A stretch of 42,101 nucleotides of DNA from Bacteriovoracaceae bacterium. Its GTDB lineage: Bacteria; Bdellovibrionota; Bacteriovoracia; Bacteriovoracales; Bacteriovoracaceae. The stretch is from NCBI GenBank assembly GCA_947451425.1, contig CANGAC010000004.1, positions 1-42,101 of the forward strand, written 5' to 3'. The notes beneath the pieces were generated by a model. The model had not been told where the DNA came from, searched no databases, and saw only the letters and a program-made list of their open reading frames with translations. This document shows positions 34,946 through 42,101 of this stretch, piece after piece. The stretch's first letter is position 1; each line of letters begins with the position of its first letter. Position numbers and translations under genes: made by a program.

Positions 34946-36134
34946 CAGCTACAGGCATTTATTAAGCATCGTCCTTCATGGTCGCTCATCAGGAAAAATC
35001 CTGATGGCGACTTTTTTTTCGTTTACGTTTTCCATCGCTGTCATTCTCTGTACCTTCGGACTCATGGATGGTTTTGATCATCTTTTAAAAACCGGCCTTC
35101 GCCAGTCTACCGGAGACGTGATCATCACGAATAAGAAAGGCTTTTTCTCAAGGGAAGAAGTCAATCGTGCTGTGGAATCTTCCGCTCCTCTGGCCGTGGC
35201 ATCCGTCATCCAGACCGAAGCTTTCGCTCTCGCCAATGGGAAGAGCCAGGGAGTTCTGGTGAAGGGTGTCGACACTGATGATTTTGCAAAAGCTTCAGGA
35301 CTTAGGATCAATGTTCAGTCGGAAGAAATTGTCATCGGTGAGGAACTCGCCAAGGCCCTGAGTCTTAAAACCGGTGATGAAATGGCCCTGGCACTTGGAA
35401 AAGGAAACGATTCCGGAAGTGCTCTCCCGGCGATTAAAGTCATGCGGATCGGAGACATCGTCCGTCACGGGATTTACCAGAAAGATCTGCGCTTCGTTTA
35501 CATGAACCGCTCTGATCTCTCAGCGCTCATGGGAACCGGAGACCGGATCAACATGATGATCGTGACGTATTTCCCTGTGAACAATGCCATCAATGACCTC
35601 TTTCCCATTCAGGAAAAGGCGATGGATCTCCGGATGGGACTCATTGGTGATTACCGCGTCCGTCCTTTCTGGGATGAGTACGCATTCCTCATTGAAGCCG
35701 TGAAAGTGGAGAAATTTTCCATCTCCCTTATCCTCCAGCTGATCGTTGTCGTCGCTGTCTTCAACATCATCGCCTTCGTGATTTTTGTGATGGAAAAAAA
35801 GGCCCAGGATTTTTTCTTCCTCCGCGCAGTGGGTTTATCTCTGAAGGATCTCATGCTCTTCTGGCTGAAATCCATTCTCATCCTCTGGGCCGCGTCCTGC
35901 GTGGGCGCGTGGGCGCTGTCTCACGTCTTCAACTGGTCACTGAAAAACCTTCCGTTCTTCAAAGTACCGGGGCAGATTTATGTTCTCTCCGAGCTCAGTA
36001 TCCGGCTTGATTCCATGGCCTATGTGACGGTGTCTGCTATATCTTTATTCTGGGTACTGGTTGCGGCAGGCATCGGATATTTCCGCCTCCGGAGCCGACC
36101 GATCATTGAAGGTCTTCGCCAGGAGTTCAGCTGA
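34938..36134 (+). CDS. LolC/LolE-family ABC transporter permease
   Basis: N-terminal TM, MacB-like periplasmic domain, three C-terminal TMs; followed by a LolD-like ATPase. Confidence 0.85.
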   Translation: MNNSYRHLLSIVLHGRSSGKILMATFFSFTFSIAVILCTFGLMDGFDHLLKTGLRQSTGDVIITNKKGFFSREEVNRAVESSAPLAVASVIQTEAFALANGKSQGVLVKGVDTDDFAKASGLRINVQSEEIVIGEELAKALSLKTGDEMALALGKGNDSGSALPAIKVMRIGDIVRHGIYQKDLRFVYMNRSDLSALMGTGDRINMMIVTYFPVNNAINDLFPIQEKAMDLRMGLIGDYRVRPFWDEYAFLIEAVKVEKFSISLILQLIVVVAVFNIIAFVIFVMEKKAQDFFFLRAVGLSLKDLMLFWLKSILILWAASCVGAWALSHVFNWSLKNLPFFKVPGQIYVLSELSIRLDSMAYVTVSAISLFWVLVAAGIGYFRLRSRPIIEGLRQEFS

Positions 36135-36793
36135 TGAGTTTCATTCGTCTGGAAAAAGTTGAGAAGAGTTTCGGGAAGACAAAAGTCCTCCGGGGCATTT
36201 CTTTTTCCATTCAGGAAAAAGAACTCGTCGCCATCCGCGGGGCTTCCGGCTCGGGAAAATCGACCCTCCTTTATCTTCTGGGTGGCCTGGATACGCCGAC
36301 TTCGGGAAATGTGGTGATCGGAAACCAGAATCTTTCGACGAAATCCGATGAGGAACTGGCGCAATTCCGGAACTCGACCGTGGGTTTTGTGTTTCAGTTT
36401 CACTTTCTTCTTCCTTCCATGACATGCAGGGACAATATTCTTCTTCCCGGCCGTATAGGAGGAAAGTCTCTTTCTGAAATTGAAAAATCCACTGCCAAGC
36501 TCGCCGACATTCTGGGCGTCACTCATTGTCTGGAAAAATTCCCTTTTGAGATTTCCGGCGGAGAGCAGCAAAGGATTAATATCATTCGCGCCCTTTCGCT
36601 CCGGCCAAAAATCCTTTTGTGTGACGAACCGACGGGGAATCTCGATTCCAAAAACACCGAAAAAGTCGCCTCACTTTTGAAAAATCTCGCCCAGGAATAT
36701 GGTGCTACTCTTCTTGTTGTGACACATGACGATAGAGTCGCTTCTTTCTTTCCCCGCAAAATAGTCATTGAAGATGGTCAGATAATTGGCTAA
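36134..36793 (+). CDS. lolD: LolD-like ABC transporter ATP-binding protein
   Basis: GASGSGKSTLLYLLGGLD, ISGGEQQRINIIRAL, ILLCDEPTGNLD. Confidence 0.92.
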   Translation: MSFIRLEKVEKSFGKTKVLRGISFSIQEKELVAIRGASGSGKSTLLYLLGGLDTPTSGNVVIGNQNLSTKSDEELAQFRNSTVGFVFQFHFLLPSMTCRDNILLPGRIGGKSLSEIEKSTAKLADILGVTHCLEKFPFEISGGEQQRINIIRALSLRPKILLCDEPTGNLDSKNTEKVASLLKNLAQEYGATLLVVTHDDRVASFFPRKIVIEDGQIIG

Positions 36794-36850
36794 AATTTTT
36801 CCGCAAATAAATTTAATAGGATAGCTTGTCGCGTTAAGGAAAATTCGCCT

Positions 36851-39178
36851 TTGAAAAGATCGCATTTCTTTTTCTTCATCTTCTTGATTTTGAGCGGTCA
36901 GGCGAAAGTTTTCGCGCAAGAAATTATTGGTCCTATCCGGGAAATGTTCCGGGTCGATTCTATTGAAGTGACCGGTAACCGCAAGGTCGAAGCGGAGGCG
37001 ATTCTCGAAAAAATCGGCACCCGTCCGGAAATGGTGCTCGATAACTATCTTCTCCGGAAAGATCTCTCCCGCATTTACGAAATGAAGTACTTCGAGGAAG
37101 TCGAGGCCTATCACAAGAAGTCCAAAGACAAGAACATCCTCCTCTTCAAACTCCGCGAAAAGCCCATCATTTCCAAGGTTACGTTTGACGGAAACGACGA
37201 GATCAATGATGACGACCTTAAGGGCCAGGTCAAGACCAAAGAATTTAACATCCTTGATATCTCCACCTTAAAAAACGATATTCTCCTTCTCCAGAAACAC
37301 TACGAAGAGAAAGGTTACTTCCTCGCCCAGGCGACCTACACCCTGAAAGAAACCAAGGGTGGGTCGGTCGAAGTCAAATTCCGCATCAAGGAATGGGACA
37401 AGGTTCGCGTGAAGAAAATTATGTTCCTCGGGAACAAGGCGATTCTTGATCAGGACCTCAAGGCCTTCATGCAGACCAGAGAAGAAACGTATTTCTCGTT
37501 TCTCTCCGGATCGGGAAATTTCAAAGAGATCAATTTCCAGACGGATGTTGAGCGCCTGAAATACTTCTACAAGACCAAGGGTTATCTTCAGATCAATGTC
37601 CAGAATCCAGAAGTGACCGCTTCCGAAGATAAGAAATGGATTTTCATCACCGTTCGCCTCCAGGAAGGTCCGCAGTTCTCGGTGAACGACATCAATTTCA
37701 ACGGTGAGCTTCTCTTCACCGAGTCTGAGATGATGGAAAAACTCAAGATCAAGAAAGGCGATATCTACAACGAAGAAAATCTTCGTCTCGACATCCAGAC
37801 CTTAACGGAAATGTACCAGGATAAAGGTTACGCCTTTGCCAACGTTCTCCGGACTCTTGAAGTTGTTCCAGGTGAAAACAAAGTTGACATCGTCTTCTCC
37901 TTCGAGAAAGGTGTGATTGCTTACTTCGGTAAGATCATCATGAAGGGGAATACCAAGACCCGGGATAAAGTCATCCGACGCGAGCTCAAGATCAAAGAAG
38001 GCGAGATGTACTCCGGAACAAAACTCCGGACATCCAAAGATAACGTGAACCGTCTCGGATTCTTCCAGCAGGAGTCGGTGATCTTCAATACGATCACAAG
38101 AAAAGGCACTGACAACATTCTTGATGTGGAAATTTCCATTAAAGAGCGTCCGACGGGTCAGATCTCACTCGGGGCCGGTTACTCAACGGCCACGCAGGGA
38201 TTTGTTCAGGCATCGATTGCGCAGAATAACTTCCGCGGTCTCGGGCAGAACATTAACCTCAACCTTTCGTACTCAAATAAGCAGCAGATCTATAACGTCG
38301 GTTTCACTGAGCCGTACCTCTTCGACACGAAGTGGACTGCCGGTGCCGATTACTACCAGACCGTTTCCTATTTCATCAGATCATTCGCGTACACGAAGCA
38401 TGGAGCGGACGTGCGCGTGGGTCACCCGATCTACGATTACACCCGACTCTTCCTCACGTATCGCTACGAAGACAACAAAGTGAACGGGGTCATTAACTCC
38501 GGCATCAATCCGAAAGTTGAAAACGGGTCGGGCTCTTCCCTTCAGGCGTCCATCATCCGCGACAAGCGAAACAATATCTTTGAACCGACTGCCGGTTACT
38601 ATGGAAGTTCATCCCTTGAATACACCGGTCTTGGCGGAACATATCGTTGGGTGAAAGGTGAGCTCGAGGGTCGTTACTACAAACCGATCTGGGGTGACCT
38701 GGTTCTTCGAACGCGGGGAACAGCGGCGCAGCTTTTCAAGACTACCGATCGCGAAATCCCGAGGGTGGAAAGATTCTCCATGGGTGGCGCGCGTAACATG
38801 CGGGGTTATAGCCTTGAGGATATCGGTCCAAGAAGACTCGCGAAGAACTCCAATACCGGAAACATCGAGGCCTTCAACTTCGGGGGTCTGTTCAGCTTAT
38901 TAACAACTGTTGAACTCGAGCATCCCCTGATTAAAGAAGCCGGTCTTAAGTGGGTAGTTTTCTATGATGCGGGTAACGTTTTCAGCACTCGCATCGGGGA
39001 AAATAACAATTTTGCCCTCCGCGCAGATTACGGCTTCGGTTTCCGCTGGTTCTCTCCGATCGGGGTTCTCCGCTTTGAATTCGGCTTCCCGGTTAATCCA
39101 CGGACCAACCGTCTCGGGAAGAAAGGCGACAACGAAGCCTCGAACCAGTTCAATTTTGACATAGGACAATTATTCTAA
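36851..39178 (+). CDS. bamA: Outer membrane assembly factor BamA (TTG start)
   Basis: Multiple POTRA repeats, NMRGYSLEDIGPR (VRGF/Y-like L6 motif), terminal FDIGQLF. Confidence 0.95.
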   Translation: MKRSHFFFFIFLILSGQAKVFAQEIIGPIREMFRVDSIEVTGNRKVEAEAILEKIGTRPEMVLDNYLLRKDLSRIYEMKYFEEVEAYHKKSKDKNILLFKLREKPIISKVTFDGNDEINDDDLKGQVKTKEFNILDISTLKNDILLLQKHYEEKGYFLAQATYTLKETKGGSVEVKFRIKEWDKVRVKKIMFLGNKAILDQDLKAFMQTREETYFSFLSGSGNFKEINFQTDVERLKYFYKTKGYLQINVQNPEVTASEDKKWIFITVRLQEGPQFSVNDINFNGELLFTESEMMEKLKIKKGDIYNEENLRLDIQTLTEMYQDKGYAFANVLRTLEVVPGENKVDIVFSFEKGVIAYFGKIIMKGNTKTRDKVIRRELKIKEGEMYSGTKLRTSKDNVNRLGFFQQESVIFNTITRKGTDNILDVEISIKERPTGQISLGAGYSTATQGFVQASIAQNNFRGLGQNINLNLSYSNKQQIYNVGFTEPYLFDTKWTAGADYYQTVSYFIRSFAYTKHGADVRVGHPIYDYTRLFLTYRYEDNKVNGVINSGINPKVENGSGSSLQASIIRDKRNNIFEPTAGYYGSSSLEYTGLGGTYRWVKGELEGRYYKPIWGDLVLRTRGTAAQLFKTTDREIPRVERFSMGGARNMRGYSLEDIGPRRLAKNSNTGNIEAFNFGGLFSLLTTVELEHPLIKEAGLKWVVFYDAGNVFSTRIGENNNFALRADYGFGFRWFSPIGVLRFEFGFPVNPRTNRLGKKGDNEASNQFNFDIGQLF

Positions 39179-39211
39179 CCGGTGCTAAAGTTTTACCTCT
39201 AAGGAGAACAT

Positions 39212-39721
39212 ATGAAGTCGCTAATCGCATTGCTTGCACTCACTTTTTCGCTCTCGTCTTTCGCCACAACTCTGGTTGGGCTCGTTGATATCCAGAAAGT
39301 CATCACGTCGATCAAAGAAGGAAAGGGAGTTCAGAAGACTCTTGAGAAATCTTTCAACGACAAGAAGGCGATCCTGAAAAAAGACGAAGATAAAATCAAA
39401 AAGGCCCAGGAAGATTACAAAAAGCAGAGCATGGTTCTTGCTGAAGCGGCCCGCCTGAACAAAGAGCGTGAGCTCCAGGAAATGATGATGGGTCTCCAGA
39501 ACAAGACGATGGAATACCAGCGTGAAATCCAGAAAATGGAACAGGATCTTAAGAAGCCGCTTCTTGAGAAGCTTCGTCCGATCATCGATGAAGTCTCTAA
39601 AGAAAATGCTGTAGCGATGACTTTCGAACTTTCAGCGGCTCCGATCGTTTACGCTGAATCGAAGAAAGATCTCACTGAAGACGTCGTGAAGGCCTACGAC
39701 AAAAAGTATCCTGGAAAATAA
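39212..39721 (+). CDS. skp: OmpH/Skp-family periplasmic chaperone
   Basis: Signal peptide; [27 protein letters not shown] then coiled coil; between bamA and lpxD. Confidence 0.88.
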   Translation: MKSLIALLALTFSLSSFATTLVGLVDIQKVITSIKEGKGVQKTLEKSFNDKKAILKKDEDKIKKAQEDYKKQSMVLAEAARLNKERELQEMMMGLQNKTMEYQREIQKMEQDLKKPLLEKLRPIIDEVSKENAVAMTFELSAAPIVYAESKKDLTEDVVKAYDKKYPGK

Positions 39722-39722
39722 G

Positions 39723-40757
39723 ATGAAACTCCAGGATTTGGTCGGCTACGACCAATCTCTCAAAATGATTCACAATCCTGAATGGCCAGAAGAAATTCTG
39801 GCCATTTCTGCTTTAGATGCACCCCTTGAGAACAGCATTGTCTTCGTTAAAAACTCAAAATTTCTCAACCGTTTCAAAGCTAAGATCGAAGATCTCGCAA
39901 AATTAAAAATCGGCGCCATCGTTGATGAGAAATTCTTCACGATGATTACACCCGAGGATAAGGAACTTCTTCTGAAGCTTTCCTGGTTTGCGACTTCAGC
40001 TAACGTCGCTCTTTGCCTCACAAAACTTTCCAGGCCTTTTTATGACCGGAAATTCCAGGGCATGAATAACCAGGCCGATGGCCGGCAGATGGGAACGACT
40101 AACATCGATTCTTCTGCGCACATTTCCCAGAATGTCTTCATCGGCGAGAACGTCACGATTGGTGCCAACGTCGAAATCTTTCCGGGTGCTGTGATCAAGC
40201 CCCATGTCGAGATTGGGGATAACACGAAAATTTACGGCAACGTTACCATTTACCCATTCACAAAAATCGGGAAAAACTGCCGCGTTCATTCCGGTACCGT
40301 CATTGGTGCGGATGGCTTCGGTTATACCTTCCACCAGGGCCAGCATCTGAAGATCTGGCACATGGGCGGAGTGGTTATTGCTGATGATGTGGAAATCGGC
40401 TCCAACACGTCCATTGATCAGGGAACTTTTTCTCCGACAACGATTGGTGCGGGAACAAGAATCGATAACCTTGTCCAGATCGCTCACAACTGTAAAATCG
40501 GCAAGGGCTGTATCATCTGCGGTCAGGTCGGACTCGCGGGTTCAGTGACCTTCGAAGATTACGTCGTCGTCGGTGGGCAAGCCGCCATCGGTCCTGATGC
40601 TCACATTGGCATGGCTTCGCAAATTGGTGGCAAGGCCGGTGTGATGGAAGGCGCGGTCTGGCCTGCAAATTCGAAGATCGCAGGATTTCCTGCGCGGGAT
40701 ATTAAAGAGTGGCTGCGCGGGCTTGCTCTCACAAAAAAATTAGCTGCCGAAAAATAA
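39723..40757 (+). CDS. lpxD: UDP-3-O-acylglucosamine N-acyltransferase
   Basis: Hexapeptide repeats; [41 protein letters not shown]...[12 protein letters not shown]. Confidence 0.96.
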   Translation: MKLQDLVGYDQSLKMIHNPEWPEEILAISALDAPLENSIVFVKNSKFLNRFKAKIEDLAKLKIGAIVDEKFFTMITPEDKELLLKLSWFATSANVALCLTKLSRPFYDRKFQGMNNQADGRQMGTTNIDSSAHISQNVFIGENVTIGANVEIFPGAVIKPHVEIGDNTKIYGNVTIYPFTKIGKNCRVHSGTVIGADGFGYTFHQGQHLKIWHMGGVVIADDVEIGSNTSIDQGTFSPTTIGAGTRIDNLVQIAHNCKIGKGCIICGQVGLAGSVTFEDYVVVGGQAAIGPDAHIGMASQIGGKAGVMEGAVWPANSKIAGFPARDIKEWLRGLALTKKLAAEK

Positions 40758-40766
40758 GGAGTTCAT

Positions 40767-41261
40767 ATGATGTTCAACAAGAAGCAGGTGATGGAGTTTC
40801 TCCCCCATAGAGATCCATTTCTCTTCATTGATGGAGTCAAGGAAGTCATTCTTCCTGAAAGTCTCAAAGGTCAGAAAGGTCCTTTCAAGGCTTCAGAAAT
40901 GATCGGCGGAAAAAGTGTCTGCACCTTCCGTGTCGATGAAACTGTTAAAGTTCTCGAAGGGCATTTCCCCGGAAATCCGATTCTTCCGGGTGTTGTTCAG
41001 GTGGAGATGATGGCCCAGGCGGCATCCTTCCTTTGCGTTCACATGATCGGAAAGCCCCTGAATGAAGTGAAACTCACAGTCGCGCTCATCACGGTGGATT
41101 CTGCGAAATTCAAAAAGCCGATCACTCCGATCATGGATCTCGAAATCCATTCGACCCTCGAAAAATCGCGCGGAATGTTCCAGGGTTATAATTGCGAAAT
41201 CTATTGCGGTGGCGAACTCATGTCCCAGTGTACGGTTATGGCCACTATCAAAATCGAATAA
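40767..41261 (+). CDS. fabZ: 3-hydroxyacyl-ACP dehydratase FabZ
   Basis: FLPHRDPFLFIDGV; LEGHFPGNPILPGVVQVEMMAQAAS. Confidence 0.95.
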   Translation: MMFNKKQVMEFLPHRDPFLFIDGVKEVILPESLKGQKGPFKASEMIGGKSVCTFRVDETVKVLEGHFPGNPILPGVVQVEMMAQAASFLCVHMIGKPLNEVKLTVALITVDSAKFKKPITPIMDLEIHSTLEKSRGMFQGYNCEIYCGGELMSQCTVMATIKIE

Positions 41262-41270
41262 GGAATTTTT

Positions 41271-42074
41271 ATGTCTAAGAATTACGAAGCTCATCCGATG
41301 TCTTTCATTCATCCTGAAGCCAAAATAGGGAAGAACGTTACGTTCGGCCCTTTTTGCGTGATCGGTGCCAACGTCACGATCGGCGATGATTGCTACTTCC
41401 ATTCCAATGTCGTTGTTGATGGTCACACGACGATCGGTAAGGGAAATAAGTTTTTCCAGTTCGGTTCCATCGGTGCTCCTCCTCAGGACAACTCTTATAA
41501 AAATGAGCCGACAGAGACCATCATCGGGGACAACAATACGTTCCGCGAATACGTCTCCGTCCACAGAGGGACAACCAAGCAGGATCAAAAAACCATCATC
41601 GGTTCAAACTCCCTGTTCATGGCCTACTGTCATATCGCTCACGACTGCACCCTCGGAAATAACCTCACGTTTGCCAACTCCGTGAACCTTGCAGGTCACG
41701 TAAACATCGGCGACCGCGTGATCATCGGTGGTAACACAGGCGTGTCTCAGTTTGTGACTCTCGGACGTGGTGCTTACATTGGTGGCGGTTCGGGAATCGA
41801 CCGCGATATCCCGCAATTCTGTACTGCGTACGGAAACCGCGTAAAGCTCAAAGGGATCAACATCATTGGTCTCAAGCGCCAGGGAAATTCCAAAGAGATC
41901 GTCTCCGAAGTTGTGGACTTCTACAGAACGATGGAAGCCTCGGCCCTTTCTCCGCGAGCGTTCATTTCTCATCCGGAGCACATGGAAGAATTTAAAAACA
42001 ATGTGATCGTGCAGGAGATTGCGAGCTTCATCAAAAAATCAGAGATTGGTATTGCTCCATTCATGGCGGATTAA
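41271..42074 (+). CDS. lpxA: UDP-N-acetylglucosamine acyltransferase
   Basis: IHPEAKIGKNVTFGPFCVIGANVTIGDDC; AYCHIAHDCTLGNNLTFANSVNLAGHV. Confidence 0.97.
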   Translation: MSKNYEAHPMSFIHPEAKIGKNVTFGPFCVIGANVTIGDDCYFHSNVVVDGHTTIGKGNKFFQFGSIGAPPQDNSYKNEPTETIIGDNNTFREYVSVHRGTTKQDQKTIIGSNSLFMAYCHIAHDCTLGNNLTFANSVNLAGHVNIGDRVIIGGNTGVSQFVTLGRGAYIGGGSGIDRDIPQFCTAYGNRVKLKGINIIGLKRQGNSKEIVSEVVDFYRTMEASALSPRAFISHPEHMEEFKNNVIVQEIASFIKKSEIGIAPFMAD

Positions 42075-42076
42075 TT

Positions 42077-42101
42077 ATGAAAAAAGTTCGCGTTGCAGTC
42101 T
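42077..42101 (+). CDS. Start of next gene (MKKVRVAV...), truncated
   Basis: ATG 3 nt after the lpxA stop; too short to identify. Confidence 0.4.

Noticed and set aside
39184-39212. TAAAGTTT upstream of skp as a sigma-28 -35
   Set aside because: No CCGATA-like -10 at any sensible spacing.
1-42101. CRISPR arrays, transposases, tRNA or rRNA genes, toxin-antitoxin or phage-defence cassettes
   Set aside because: None recognised by reading both strands; the gene order is conserved chromosomal content.

Overview
42.1 kb of densely packed chromosome, mostly + strand. Gene content suggests a Bdellovibrio/Bacteriovorax-like delta-type Gram-negative bacterium (inference from gene content only). Three blocks dominate. 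(1) Cell-wall and secreted-protein genes (0-8.2 kb): 3' end of uvrC, a secreted HELGH metallopeptidase-like protein, a zinc-ribbon miniprotein, a degenerate UDG-fold protein, a SpoIID/amidase pair, a lipoprotein, a two-HAMP-like membrane protein and a DsbA-like lipoprotein. (2) A flagellar export/regulation operon fliL-M-N-O-P-Q-R-flhB-A-F-G-fliA (8.3-19.9 kb). (3) An envelope/housekeeping stretch (20-42.1 kb): PAS/coiled-coil membrane protein, RluA-type synthase, coaE/mazG, ybeY, S8 protease, beta-barrel plus EF-hand lipoprotein pair, prfB with a programmed +1 frameshift, lysS, lolC/lolD-like, bamA, skp, lpxD, fabZ, lpxA. No tRNA, rRNA, CRISPR array or mobile element was recognised. Strongest unexplained signals: (a) a recurrent hairpin family in flagellar operon gaps that presents the same CAGGATG/CAGGAAG apex (GGA in loop) on unrelated stems, resembling CsrA/RsmA-type sites; (b) an FlhF whose GTPase motifs all appear eroded, next to an FlhG lacking a recognisable DQAxxLR activator motif; (c) three sigma-28-like promoters (core CCGATA) in front of non-flagellar genes; (d) the prfB frameshift site missed by the ORF track. 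No database search or folding program was run.
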